Of a stretch of 64,000 nucleotides of DNA, positions 42,848 to 52,122 are shown piece after piece. Below the pieces are notes generated by a model. It was not told the DNA's origin. It saw only the letters and a program-made list of their open reading frames with translations, and did not search any database. This stretch comes from CAYFZO01 sp965226235 (GTDB lineage: Bacteria > Pseudomonadota > Gammaproteobacteria > Poriferisulfidales > Oxydemutatoraceae). The stretch spans positions 620,001 to 684,000 of the forward strand of contig OZ245335.1 in assembly GCA_965226235.1 (NCBI GenBank), in the 5' to 3' direction. How positions within the stretch are numbered: position 1 is the first letter of the stretch; the number at the start of each line of letters is the position of its first letter. The position numbers were made by a program, and so were the translations under genes.

Positions 42848-45800
42848 TCAGGGGATGATCTTGCGCAGAACATCCTTCGCCTGCTGCACGCCCTTTTTGG
42901 CGCCGGGAACACCTTGAAACTCGATCTGCGGGGCTTCCCAATCGCCATGCAGGTGGTAGCGCAGGGCCAGTATCTCGTCGACTTTCGAACCGACGTCGGT
43001 CAACTTGTCGAGAAGATACAAAGCAGCTCCGGCAATCGGTCCGCCGAGCAAGGCGCTGGCAACCGGCAGACCGGAACTGAAATTGGGGACGACTTCGATG
43101 TACTGGTCGTATTGCCTGCGGATCGTATCGCTGTCGCCCTGCACTTTCATCAAGAGCGCAGGTCCCGAGATAACCAGATCGTCGGTGTGCATAATGCCGC
43201 GGTGGAAGTTGAAGTTGCCGGAAATACTGTCATAAGACAGTCCCTTTTCCACGACGTCAGAGAAATCCAGGGACAGGCGCCGCATGATATGGTCGGTGCT
43301 CAACAGACCAAACAAACGTCCGACACCCGGATCGGCTTTTTCGATCACGCCGTCGGCCAGATCCACGCCGATGTCGCCTTCGAGAATCGCAAACGCAAGC
43401 CCGCCAGGCCATGCCTCCCATGCAATCTCTCCCCTGACCTCGCCGTTGCCACCCCTGAAGTTGTCCGACAAGCCCAGCAACTGCAATGACCTGCCGTAAT
43501 TTTCTCCGCGTGCGCTGAAGTTCCATCGCGTGGTGTGACGATCACCCTGCAACGACCAGGTGCCACGCGACGATAGCGAGACACTTTCGGACTGAAAGCC
43601 GAGCCTGCCTATCTTCAACCCTTCGGCCGATGGCTCGGCAACAAGTTGCAGATCGGAAAACCGTACCTCTCCCCATCTGAAGTCACCAACCTCCAGCTCG
43701 ACGGAAGGAAAGTTCCGAGGATCGAGCGTTGTAGTGGTATCGGTCGATTCGCTCTTTGGAAGAAACAGCCTGTCCAGCTTGATAAAGGCATCCCTGTCAA
43801 GGGCCCTGGGCCAGATCCCCCAGCCGCTCATCCATGGCGCATCCACCTCGAACCTGTGGCCACCTTCCTCGGCCTCAACGGTAACAGCCACCTTCCCCAA
43901 CACCGCATCACCTTTATGTAGTTCGGCAAAGGACAACGTCACGTGATCCAGATAGCCTCGGTCCCTCTCCTGCTCACTCATCAGGTCGAACCACTCGTCA
44001 AGATCCACCGCTTGCGCTATCTCGCCGTTGACCCTGAACAAACCTGGCGCAAAGGGCGGCGGATCATCCTGACCGAAATGCAGATGCCCTGACCACCGCG
44101 AGTACCTGCCGGCGTCTCGGATCAGGCGCGCAGCGATGTCGTCGCCATAGCGGATGTCGTATTCGCTGCCTTCGTCGGAGATCGCCATGGCAACCGCGAC
44201 GTCCCGCCTTTGGTCGACGGTCTTCCCCAAGGGAGACGGCAACGCCACCGCAGTGCCTTCGAGTGAAGAGCGCAACGTCATCTCCAGTTGGTATTCGGCG
44301 CCGACGCGCAACTGCGGAATCAGCAACTCCGCCTGCCAGAGCGAGGTACCGCGTAACACCCCCGGTAACGGCAAAGTCACCCAGTCAAACAACTGCGTCG
44401 CCGGCGACTGTGTTTCGAGAACAAGCCGTGTCCCGCCCGACGCCGCTTCCGCCCTGCCGGTTACCCTGGCACCATTGAAATTCGCCTGCAGCAGTTGCGA
44501 GGTGCCTCCTTCACGACCGAACTGCACTGTCCCTTCGATATCCTCAAAGCGAATATCCAGCGGCACGATCCGCAACGCGTTGCCACCCAGATCCAGGCTG
44601 CCTTCAAAGGTCAACTTGCGATCGATCACCTCGCTCAACGGGATAGCGACCGCCAGGTCGAGACGGCCACTGCCTTCCACGGCAAGATTGCGCATGACGA
44701 TGCTATCCGGGTCCAGCAGCCCTTCATCGCCAAGATAAGAAAAAATACCGGATACCGGACCTTCTCCGACCAAGTCGACTGCAACGAACGGCACCAGGAT
44801 GTCGCTCAACACGGCCCGCGCAGAAAGGAAGTCCAAACTGTAATAACTCATCCGCGTTGCCTCCGCGACCAGCTTTTCGTTGTCAACGGTTACGCGGCCA
44901 TCGATATTGCTCAGCGGCTGCCTGTTGGCCCTGTAGTTCAGCGTCACGTTCGTAAACTCTCCCCACGCAGAAAATCTCCCGCTCTGGTCGTTGAACGGGA
45001 ACGAGGAGAGAGCACCGTCTATTTCCACCTGCCCTCGATTCATCACGCCGGTAACAAATGCGCCTTCCAGCCATTTTTTCAGCCCCGGCCGTAAGCCTTG
45101 CTCAGGCAGCAGATCTTTGACTGAAGCCAGCTCCAGGTTCTCCAGGAAAAGCCTGGCATTGACCGTCTGCAGACCCCCGACCGCCCAGGCGATCTCGCCG
45201 GATAACCGCATGTCGTCGGAACGTAGCGACAGGTTGTCGATGCGAAGCTCGTGCGGCTCGGTGTGATAACCAATATCCATGGCAACGGCATCAAAATCGA
45301 ACACCCGCTGCGACCAGTCCGGAACCTGCACGGAGAGCTGCTCCAGGGCAAGCTGCGCCGTGCTGGTACTGATCCCGGAAGGGATACGCAGGTGCTCGAA
45401 ATATGTGACAACCCGCTGAGCAAGCAAGCCGATCGCGTCCTCGAAAAATTGCACCCCGCCCGGTGGTAGCTGCGACAGGGCCGCGGGAGGTTCGGCAGGT
45501 GGCGGGTGAGCGATCAACCCCGACCAGCTTACGTCTCCCTGCCCGCTGGAAACCGCAATGAGATCCGCCGGCAACCATCCGAACCGGGTGGCAACAGCTA
45601 CCGCTCGCGCCACGTCCAGCGCTGGCATTTGCAACGCCACCCGGGTTCCTGTCTTGCCGGAATCGACCACGACACTTCCGTTACGAACGGTAATGCCCGA
45701 CGCCTCACCGCTGAATTCGGGCAACTCGAGTATCCAGCCATCGGCATCGACCATCCACGACAGGCTCGTTTGCAACGAGATCGCATCCTGCATGACGGCG

Positions 45801-46648
45801 TCCGAAAGAATGCCGCAAACATCGCAAGCCACTGAGCCCGCGAGTCTTTGCAGCGCACCGCCCTGGAAATCCCCACGCAGTTCGGCGGTCAACACCCCGG
45901 CGGCGATATCCGGCCTGCCCATCAGGCGCGTCCATCGCTGTACGTCAGCGCCATCGACGCCAAGATAAAATTTCCCGAACCAATCGCCACCGATCAGGCT
46001 GGATACGCTGGGTGCGTCGACGCCTTCAAGATCGATCATCAGGCGCAGCTTTCGCCCCAACGGTTCCGGCAAATCGGTATCGAGGGAAACCTTCAGCCGC
46101 CGTTGGTGGTACTCGAAACCGGCATACACGTTCGCAAATTCGTAATCGACGCCAACCTGTTCGTTGCGCCAACGCACATCGGCCCGCTCAAGGTGAAAAG
46201 CAATTTCCGAAACCTCGGACTCTGTCGACGCCTCGGACGACGGAAAACGAAACGGCAAAAAACCAGAGATACGAGAGTTACCTGCCTCGTCGGTGACAAC
46301 CAGAAAATGAGTGCCCGCGATGTACAGGTCGAAAATCTTGAGTTGCCAGCCAAGCAAGGAACCCATCAGGTCAATCCCCACGCGCAATTCTTCGACATGT
46401 ACGGTCTCTGCCGAAGGCTCGGCGACATCGATTTCAACCTGCGACAGGTGGAACTCCGGCCGCATTCCGTTCAGTGCTACCTGCATATCGCCGATCTGGA
46501 TTTCGACGCCCAGCGTCCGGGACAGGTGTGCCGCGATCTCGTCCTTGTAAGCAGCCAGATCAGGCAGGAACAACCGCACCACCACGGTGAGCACCGCGAT
46601 GAGTGCCAGCGATCCAACAAAAATGTAAGCGATACGATGCAACGTCAT
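42848..46648 (-). CDS. yhdP: YhdP-family AsmA-like envelope protein
   Basis: This 1266-residue protein has one N-terminal membrane helix (about residues 7-27) and a very long periplasmic part of AsmA/TamB-like beta-rich repeats. It ends with the YhdP region (PGVGRLFGLLS, ISGNFNFHRGIMHTDDLVISGPALLM, ALLGGPIAGAALYLLDKL). YhdP helps move phospholipids from inner to outer membrane in E. coli. Its start overlaps the maf stop by 4 bp. In E. coli maf (yhdE), rng and yhdP cluster; rng is missing here. Confidence 0.95.
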   Translation of the reverse strand: MTLHRIAYIFVGSLALIAVLTVVVRLFLPDLAAYKDEIAAHLSRTLGVEIQIGDMQVALNGMRPEFHLSQVEIDVAEPSAETVHVEELRVGIDLMGSLLGWQLKIFDLYIAGTHFLVVTDEAGNSRISGFLPFRFPSSEASTESEVSEIAFHLERADVRWRNEQVGVDYEFANVYAGFEYHQRRLKVSLDTDLPEPLGRKLRLMIDLEGVDAPSVSSLIGGDWFGKFYLGVDGADVQRWTRLMGRPDIAAGVLTAELRGDFQGGALQRLAGSVACDVCGILSDAVMQDAISLQTSLSWMVDADGWILELPEFSGEASGITVRNGSVVVDSGKTGTRVALQMPALDVARAVAVATRFGWLPADLIAVSSGQGDVSWSGLIAHPPPAEPPAALSQLPPGGVQFFEDAIGLLAQRVVTYFEHLRIPSGISTSTAQLALEQLSVQVPDWSQRVFDFDAVAMDIGYHTEPHELRIDNLSLRSDDMRLSGEIAWAVGGLQTVNARLFLENLELASVKDLLPEQGLRPGLKKWLEGAFVTGVMNRGQVEIDGALSSFPFNDQSGRFSAWGEFTNVTLNYRANRQPLSNIDGRVTVDNEKLVAEATRMSYYSLDFLSARAVLSDILVPFVAVDLVGEGPVSGIFSYLGDEGLLDPDSIVMRNLAVEGSGRLDLAVAIPLSEVIDRKLTFEGSLDLGGNALRIVPLDIRFEDIEGTVQFGREGGTSQLLQANFNGARVTGRAEAASGGTRLVLETQSPATQLFDWVTLPLPGVLRGTSLWQAELLIPQLRVGAEYQLEMTLRSSLEGTAVALPSPLGKTVDQRRDVAVAMAISDEGSEYDIRYGDDIAARLIRDAGRYSRWSGHLHFGQDDPPPFAPGLFRVNGEIAQAVDLDEWFDLMSEQERDRGYLDHVTLSFAELHKGDAVLGKVAVTVEAEEGGHRFEVDAPWMSGWGIWPRALDRDAFIKLDRLFLPKSESTDTTTTLDPRNFPSVELEVGDFRWGEVRFSDLQLVAEPSAEGLKIGRLGFQSESVSLSSRGTWSLQGDRHTTRWNFSARGENYGRSLQLLGLSDNFRGGNGEVRGEIAWEAWPGGLAFAILEGDIGVDLADGVIEKADPGVGRLFGLLSTDHIMRRLSLDFSDVVEKGLSYDSISGNFNFHRGIMHTDDLVISGPALLMKVQGDSDTIRRQYDQYIEVVPNFSSGLPVASALLGGPIAGAALYLLDKLTDVGSKVDEILALRYHLHGDWEAPQIEFQGVPGAKKGVQQAKDVLRKIIP

Positions 46649-47232
46649 TGCTCCTGCAACAAGCCGCTTTCTTTGAGCAGTCTGGCTACTACAAACAGCG
46701 GCAAGCCCATCACCCCGCTGTAACTACCCTCGAGCCGTTCGATGAACGCCGCGGCAACCCCTTGTACCGCATAAGCGCCTGCCTTGCCCCGATACTCGCC
46801 GGTCGCAAGGTAGCTTTCAATCTCGTCATCGGTAATCGCGGTAAATTTCACGGCACTGCAATCGATGTGCACATCCTGAAACGTCTCGGTGAAGAAGGCC
46901 ACGGCGGTAAACACCTGGTGAACCCTGCCCGACAACCGGGTCAACATACGCCTCGCGTCTGCCCGCCCCGCGGGTTTCCCCAGGATGTCTCCGTCCACCA
47001 CCACCACGGTATCGGCTGCCAGCACCGGCACCTCCTGGTCACGCAGTTGCCGGCGCGCGCTCGATGCCTTGGCGCGGGCAAGGCGAGAGACGTAGCGATC
47101 GACGCTTTCAGGTGGTCGATGGGACTCATCGACAGCAACGGCAAAACACCGATACGCAACGCCCAACTGCTCCAGCAACTGCGCGCGCCGCGCCGAAGTC
47201 GAAGCCAGAACAATACGGGGTACAGGAAACAT
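46645..47232 (-). CDS. maf: Maf/YhdE-type nucleotide pyrophosphatase
   Basis: This 195-residue protein begins IVLASTSARRAQLLEQLG. It has AADTVVVVDGDILGKP (about residues 69-84) with the catalytic aspartate, LSGRVHQVFTAVA, and GAYAVQGVAAAFIERLEGSYS. It hydrolyses non-canonical or pyrimidine nucleotides as a house-cleaning enzyme. I choose ATG 47232; the ATG at 47286 adds 18 residues not typical of the family. It is coupled to yhdP. Confidence 0.95.
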   Translation of the reverse strand: MFPVPRIVLASTSARRAQLLEQLGVAYRCFAVAVDESHRPPESVDRYVSRLARAKASSARRQLRDQEVPVLAADTVVVVDGDILGKPAGRADARRMLTRLSGRVHQVFTAVAFFTETFQDVHIDCSAVKFTAITDDEIESYLATGEYRGKAGAYAVQGVAAAFIERLEGSYSGVMGLPLFVVARLLKESGLLQEQ

Positions 47233-47347
47233 GCCACGAATTATGGCACCGATCAGCGCGGCCAACCTCGCCAAAAAACCCACCAACCGGGGCTCACTGC
47301 GGCTTCCCGGGTGACACGGCGGGCAGATGAACTACCTTTCACTGGCT

Positions 47348-47764
47348 TTACCCGGCCTGGACCTCGTTGACCTCGTTGACCTCGTTGACCTCGTTGACCT
47401 CGTTGACCTCGTTGACCTCGTTGACCTCGTTGACCTCGGTCTGCCAGAGACCCTCAAGGTCATAGAAGCGCCGCGCTTCGCTTCGCATGACATGCACAAC
47501 GACATCGACACAATCGACCAAAATCCACTCGCCAACTTCCTTGCCTTCGATACCAAGCACCGGCGCCCGCGCTTTTTTGACTTGCTCGACCAGCTTCTCG
47601 GCACCAGCTCGAACATGACGGACGGAAGTTCCCGTTGCAACGACAATGAAATCTGTAATCAATGTCTTCCCGCGCACGTCAATGGCAACAATATCCAGCA
47701 TCTTCATGTCTTCCAGAGCCGCTTCTACCAGCTGTAGCAGGCGCTCAGACGTGATCATAGCCAT
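47348..47764 (-). CDS. rsfS: ribosomal silencing factor RsfS with VNE-repeat tail
   Basis: This 138-residue protein contains the whole RsfS domain (LVEAALEDMKMLDIVAIDVRGKT, ITDFIVVATGTSVRHVRAGAEKL, GEWILVDCVDVVVHVM). RsfS normally ends near the YDLEGLW--- helix at about 105-115 residues. Here the tail continues with eight copies of Val-Asn-Glu from a 9-bp tandem repeat, then VQAG. RsfS binds L14 and stops subunit joining in starvation. The start overlaps the end of nadD by 20 bp. Confidence 0.93.
   Translation of the reverse strand: MAMITSERLLQLVEAALEDMKMLDIVAIDVRGKTLITDFIVVATGTSVRHVRAGAEKLVEQVKKARAPVLGIEGKEVGEWILVDCVDVVVHVMRSEARRFYDLEGLWQTEVNEVNEVNEVNEVNEVNEVNEVNEVQAG
47360..47440. repeat. 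9-bp tandem repeat (GACCTCGTT)x8 in rsfS
   Basis: Eight perfect units of GACCTCGTT from 47360 to 47431 are followed by one variant unit (GACCTCGGT). The unit is a multiple of three, so changes in copy number lengthen or shorten the RsfS tail by three residues without a frameshift. Confidence 0.97.
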
Positions 47765-48395
47765 ACAAGCGATTGCGCCGGATATAATTCCAAACGCCCC
47801 CCGGCATCATGTAGCGCGGTTGACGCGCACTGTTGAGTAAACGCCGCACTTCGGTCGAGGAAGCCGCGACGGGTTCGTTGTCAAGCCGACAGATCCTGCC
47901 CGCCGGCGACTCGGCCAGACTCTCCAGAGAAGAGCACCCGCCGCTTGCCGTAATCAAGGGATGGCTGTCATCGCGCTCAACCCCCGGCCGCTGGATCACG
48001 ATCAAGTGCGCAAGTTCCGGCAGTTGCCGATAATCGTGCCAACGATCGATTTCATGAAACGCATCTTCTCCCACAACAAAAGCCAGCGGAACATCCTCGC
48101 CCAGTTCACCGCGAAAATACCGCAAGGTGTCGACCGTATAGACAACCCGGTCGGCTGTTATTTCATGGTTGCTGACCAGCAGCCTCGGTGGGCGGGCGAT
48201 CAACTGTAGCATTGCCAGCCGATCATCATCACTACACCCGTTGTCTATGCGTCCCTTGAACGGATGCAGGCGCGCGGGCACAAAAATCACCCGCGAGATT
48301 ACATCGTATCGTAGCAGGTAGAAAACGGGTTTTATATGCCCGAAGTGTACCGGGTTAAAGGCACCGCCGAAAACTGCAACCACGCAACTGCGCAA
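47745..48395 (-). CDS. nadD: nicotinate-nucleotide adenylyltransferase
   Basis: This 216-residue nucleotidyltransferase has the N-terminal motif VFGGAFNPVHFGH (about residues 8-20) and the later signature SSTEVRRLLN near the C-terminus. It makes deamido-NAD from nicotinate mononucleotide and ATP. It lies between proA and rsfS, the usual order. Confidence 0.95.
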   Translation of the reverse strand: MRSCVVAVFGGAFNPVHFGHIKPVFYLLRYDVISRVIFVPARLHPFKGRIDNGCSDDDRLAMLQLIARPPRLLVSNHEITADRVVYTVDTLRYFRGELGEDVPLAFVVGEDAFHEIDRWHDYRQLPELAHLIVIQRPGVERDDSHPLITASGGCSSLESLAESPAGRICRLDNEPVAASSTEVRRLLNSARQPRYMMPGGVWNYIRRNRLYGYDHV

Positions 48396-48414
48396 AGTAA
48401 GCTTCCGCAGCTAT

Positions 48415-49677
48415 CTACGTGCGAATGTTGCCATCACCGAATACAACAAACTTTTGCGTGGTCAGCCCCTCGAGCCCCACCGGACCACGCACGTGAAGGC
48501 GGTTGGTGCTGATCCCTATCTCGGCCCCCAGACCATACTCGGCACCGTCGGCAAACCGCGTCGAGGCATTGACCATCACGGAACTCGAATCCACCTCGCG
48601 CAGGAACTTTCTGGATTTCTCTTCATCTTCGGTAACGATGGCATCGGTATGGCGGGAACCGTACCGCTCGATATGCTCGATCGCCGCATCCAGCCCTGCA
48701 ACCACTTTGACCGACAGAACCGGTGCCAGGTATTCGGTATGCCAGTCTTCCTCGGTTGCCGTCACTGCCTCGTCCAGCAGGGGCAGGCTTCTGTCGCAAG
48801 CCCGCAACTCGATGTTTTTTTCTCGCAATGCCGCGCCAACCCGCGGAAGAAACTTATCCGCGACAGCTGCATCGACCAACAAGGTTTCCATCGCGTTGCA
48901 CACCCCGACGCGCTGCGTTTTTGCGTTCACGGCAATCGCCAGCGCCTTGTCAAGATCGGCATCCGCGTCCACGTAAACGTGGCAGATCCCATCGAGGTGC
49001 TTGATCACAGGAATTCTCGATTCGTTTGAAATCCGCTCGATCAACCCTTTCCCTCCTCTTGGAATGATTACATCGATCAAGTCATCCAGCGTCAGCATTT
49101 CACCCACCGCCGCCCGCGAAGTCGTATCGACCAACTGCACGCAAGCCTCCGGCAACCCTGCCGCAGCGAGTCCTTCGCGGATGCAGACGGCAATGGCACG
49201 ATTGGAACGCAGGGTCTCGCTTCCGCCACGAAGGATCACGGCATTGCCGGATTTAAGGCACAGACCGGCGGCGTCCGCGGTGACCGAAGGGCGCGCCTCG
49301 TAGATAATGCCCAATACACCGATGGGAACCCGCATCCTGCCGACGCGGATTCCCGAGGGACGCTGTTGCAGGCCGCTGACGGCTCCAATCGGGTCTTCAA
49401 ACCCGGCAATTTCACGCAACCCGGTAGCCATGGCTTCGACCCGATCCTGGTTGAGCGCCAGACGATCCAGCAAAGCATCGCTGAGATTCTTTGCCCGCCC
49501 TGCTTCGACATCCTCGCGGTTCGCCGCGAGGATGTCTTCACGCCGATCGAGCAAAGCACCCGCCATCGCCCGCAAGGCCTCGTCTTTTTGCGCGGTATCC
49601 GCCGCGCCAATGACACGCGCACTCCTGTAGGCAGCCTCCGCCAGTCGCCGCACGTAACCTGGCTGATAATCATCCAC
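48415..49677 (-). CDS. proA: gamma-glutamyl phosphate reductase
   Basis: This 420-residue enzyme is the second step of proline synthesis. It shows LLDRREDILAANREDVEAG, PIGVLGIIYEARPSVT, AVILRGGSE, and the catalytic cysteine in RVGVCNAMETLLV (about residue 253). It ends GLTTQKFVVFGDGNIRT. It is flanked by holA and nadD on the same strand. Confidence 0.97.
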   Translation of the reverse strand: MDDYQPGYVRRLAEAAYRSARVIGAADTAQKDEALRAMAGALLDRREDILAANREDVEAGRAKNLSDALLDRLALNQDRVEAMATGLREIAGFEDPIGAVSGLQQRPSGIRVGRMRVPIGVLGIIYEARPSVTADAAGLCLKSGNAVILRGGSETLRSNRAIAVCIREGLAAAGLPEACVQLVDTTSRAAVGEMLTLDDLIDVIIPRGGKGLIERISNESRIPVIKHLDGICHVYVDADADLDKALAIAVNAKTQRVGVCNAMETLLVDAAVADKFLPRVGAALREKNIELRACDRSLPLLDEAVTATEEDWHTEYLAPVLSVKVVAGLDAAIEHIERYGSRHTDAIVTEDEEKSRKFLREVDSSSVMVNASTRFADGAEYGLGAEIGISTNRLHVRGPVGLEGLTTQKFVVFGDGNIRT

Positions 49678-49683
49678 GACCGC

Positions 49684-50715
49684 TTATCCCACCGGCTCCA
49701 TGGAGCGGTACACGAGCCGCCGACTCAGCCCCCGTACCCCCGAAATTCTGAGCACCAGCTCAAGCAACTCATCCCACGCTTCATTTTCGCCCATTCCCTT
49801 GGCCGCTTTGTCGGCTTCCCAGCACCAGAAAAGCAACCGTTGCCAGCGAGCCCCCAAGTGCCTGCCCAGTGCTTGCTTGAGCACGGCCTTCTTACTGCGC
49901 CATTCGCTCTTGAGCACGGCTTCGGCATTTTCACCAGCAGCAATACGCTGCTCCAGGGTGGCCAGTTTTCTCACCTGCGCGGTAATCCCCCATAGCACCA
50001 AAGGGACCGGCTGACGCATCGCCCGCAATCCATCCAACACCGCAACCGCACGCTTGCTGTCGCCGACAACGGCCGCATCGGCAATGTCGTATGGACTATA
50101 GCGCGCGCTGTCGCCGACCGCAGCCGACGCGTCCTCCTGACGAATCACCGTATCCGGGTAGAGCAACGACAGCTTGGTCACCTCCTGGGCTGCCGCCAGC
50201 ATGTTTCCCTCGGTGCCTTCAGCGACGATATCCACCACTTCGTCTTCCATCTTCAGCCCTGCCCGCAACATGCGCTGCCTGAGCCAATGCTTCATTTCCT
50301 GCAGGTTCTTCCTGTAAACCTGCACCAAAACCCCAGCCGCAATCGCCCGCTTCACCCACGCCAGCCTGGCATCGAGCTTTGGAGCACGCACCATCAGCAC
50401 CATGCCCTCAGGCGGCGATGCGACAAATTGCTTGAAAAAGTCGGCTCCCCCCGATGTGTTCGCCAGCAGGTGCACATCCAGCAACTGCCGTTCGGAGAAC
50501 AACCCGTAATTGTCAGCCACAGCCTTCAGTTGCCCCCAGTCAAATCCATCCGTGACTACAAACAACCGCCGCTCTTCAATGCCGTGCCGACGCACGGCAT
50601 CAAGCACCATGTCAGCCGCTTCCATCCGCTGCAAAGGCTCGTCACCAACGATGAGATAAACCGGCGCCAAGCCCTTGTTCACCACTGACTGTAGCTGGTT
50701 AAAATAGACCTTCAT
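49684..50715 (-). CDS. holA: DNA polymerase III delta subunit
   Basis: This 343-residue clamp-loader subunit begins MKVYFNQLQSVVNKGLAPVYLIVGDEPLQ and keeps the HolA middle part (KMEDEVVDIVAEGTEGNMLAAAQEVTKLSLL) and a helical C-terminal domain. The family start is ATG 50715; a frame open to 51048 is antisense to the next gene. Delta opens the beta clamp. It heads the leftward holA-proA-nadD-rsfS set. Confidence 0.93.
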   Translation of the reverse strand: MKVYFNQLQSVVNKGLAPVYLIVGDEPLQRMEAADMVLDAVRRHGIEERRLFVVTDGFDWGQLKAVADNYGLFSERQLLDVHLLANTSGGADFFKQFVASPPEGMVLMVRAPKLDARLAWVKRAIAAGVLVQVYRKNLQEMKHWLRQRMLRAGLKMEDEVVDIVAEGTEGNMLAAAQEVTKLSLLYPDTVIRQEDASAAVGDSARYSPYDIADAAVVGDSKRAVAVLDGLRAMRQPVPLVLWGITAQVRKLATLEQRIAAGENAEAVLKSEWRSKKAVLKQALGRHLGARWQRLLFWCWEADKAAKGMGENEAWDELLELVLRISGVRGLSRRLVYRSMEPVG

Positions 50716-50755
50716 AACTTCCCCACATAGTAGCGCAAAAATAACGGAGGCTGCC

Positions 50756-51640
50756 ATGCCCACTGAGAACATCGCCTTCATCGGCCCAGGCATCATGGGA
50801 AAGCCGATGGCACTGAACCTCATCCGGGACGGGCACCGCTTGTTTGTCCATGCACGCCGCGCGCCGGCGATGCAACCGCTGGCCGATGCCGGCGCAACCG
50901 CCTGCTCGAGCCCGCAGGAAGCGATGGCGGCATCCGGTTTCTGTATCCTCATGGTGTCGGACACGCCGGATGTACAAGAAGTGCTGTTTGCGGAAAACGG
51001 CGTGATGCAAGGCGCGCGAGAAGGCAGCATCGTCATTGTCATGAGCACGATCTCGCCCGAAGAGACACGCAGGATGGCGCAGCGGCTCGAAGCGGCAAAG
51101 GTGCACCTGCTGGACGCACCGGTATCCGGGGGTGATCAAGGAGCCATCGCGGGCACGCTTTCGATCATGGTCGGCGGAGAAAAACAGGCGTTTGAGCGCG
51201 CCAGACCCTTGCTCGAATGTATGGGGAAGAACATCGTGCACATCGGCGCAACAGGTGCCGGACAGGTTGCAAAGCTATGCAACCAGTTGCTTGCCGCCCA
51301 GACCATCGCCGCTGTCGCCGAAGCCTTCGCCTTCGCACGCGCTGCCAACGTGGACTGCGCGCGGGTGCGCGAAGCACTGCTCGGCGGGTTTGCCAGCAGC
51401 CGAATCCTGCAACTGCACGGGCAGCGTATACTCGACGACAACTACACGCCAGGCTTCAAAGCCAGTCTGCATCTCAAAGACATGAAGATCGCGGCGGCTA
51501 CCGCCAGCGCCAACGGGGTGCGCCTGCCGGGCACCGAGGCAACGAAACGGCTGCTCGAGCAACTGGTCGATAGCGGCGACGGCGAACTGGACTCATCCGC
51601 GATCAACAAAATCATCGCTGCTCAATCCCGTGAGCCATGA
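50756..51640 (+). CDS. NAD(P)-dependent beta-hydroxyacid dehydrogenase
   Basis: This 294-residue dehydrogenase has the Rossmann motif IAFIGPGIMGKPMALNL (about residues 6-22), the substrate motif DAPVSGGDQGA, and the catalytic lysine in GAGQVAKLCNQLL (about residue 170). This is the GarR/MmsB group: 2-hydroxy-3-oxopropionate reductase or 3-hydroxyisobutyrate dehydrogenase. The substrate is not fixed by the sequence. It is divergent from holA and is the last core gene before the accessory stretch. Confidence 0.92.
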   Translation: MPTENIAFIGPGIMGKPMALNLIRDGHRLFVHARRAPAMQPLADAGATACSSPQEAMAASGFCILMVSDTPDVQEVLFAENGVMQGAREGSIVIVMSTISPEETRRMAQRLEAAKVHLLDAPVSGGDQGAIAGTLSIMVGGEKQAFERARPLLECMGKNIVHIGATGAGQVAKLCNQLLAAQTIAAVAEAFAFARAANVDCARVREALLGGFASSRILQLHGQRILDDNYTPGFKASLHLKDMKIAAATASANGVRLPGTEATKRLLEQLVDSGDGELDSSAINKIIAAQSREP

Positions 51641-51642
51641 TC

Positions 51643-51680
51643 GGTTGTGATTTGCGGGCAGGTCCTGGTCGGTTACACTT
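51643..51680. repeat. 38-bp cassette-like repeat, copy 1
   Basis: It runs GGTTGTGATTTGCGGGCAGG then TCCTGGTCGGTTACACTT and begins 2 bp after the dehydrogenase stop. Copies at 52487 and 53178 follow the next modules, and a partial copy (TGTGGTGATTTGCGGG) is at 51709. Confidence 0.85.
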
Positions 51681-51769
51681 CCCCACTGGCACTGTGCCGC
51701 ATATAGACTGTGGTGATTTGCGGGTTGAACCGCCCCGGAATTCCTGCGAAAAGCGTGGTTATCGATCAG

Positions 51770-51970
51770 GTGCCAACTGTTTTCATAGACCATAATGCAG
51801 TTTGCCAACTGAGAATACCAAGGCAATCAGTTGAATCATTGTTCCGACCGTCTGCTGGAATCAAAGCAGGTATTAAAAAAATCTTGGAAAGTATGCATAA
51901 CAAGAATAAGTCAATACTCAAAGAAGTACTGCTACCAGAAATCCTGGAAAGGATAGGTTTAGGCTCATGA
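51770..51970 (+). CDS. small protein of unknown function, module gene 1
   Basis: About 66 residues, if started at GTG 51770 (VPTVFIDHNAVCQLRIPRQS onward), ending KEVLLPEILERIGLGS. The frame is open from a GTG at 51710, but that one lies in the repeat. It has no family I know. It ends in ATGA shared with the next ORF, so the pair is coupled. Whether it is intact is unclear, since its start lacks a good ribosome binding site. Confidence 0.45.
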   Translation: MPTVFIDHNAVCQLRIPRQSVESLFRPSAGIKAGIKKILESMHNKNKSILKEVLLPEILERIGLGS

Positions 51971-52116
51971 TTGCGAACAGTTCGGCAACAGAATATCCGG
52001 CATCCTCCAAGTACGTGGGTTTAAGTGCAGGATCCAATTTTTGGGGTGCTGAAGATATTGATTTGTACGCCTCAACCGAGAATCCGGTTTTTAAACCTGC
52101 AGATACAGGTGCTTGA
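51967..52116 (+). CDS. 49-residue protein, module gene 2
   Basis: This tiny ORF (MIANSSATEYPASSKYVGLS, ending KPADTGA) overlaps the preceding gene as ATGA and ends 6 bp before the next ATG. The tight spacing suggests one translated unit of three genes. I do not recognise it. Confidence 0.5.
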   Translation: MIANSSATEYPASSKYVGLSAGSNFWGAEDIDLYASTENPVFKPADTGA

Positions 52117-52122
52117 CCCGCA

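Noticed and set aside
47327..47737. Plus-strand ORF with Val-Asp-Leu repeats
   Set aside because: It is antisense to rsfS, whose domain is complete. The repeat is open in several frames simply because its unit is 9 bp.
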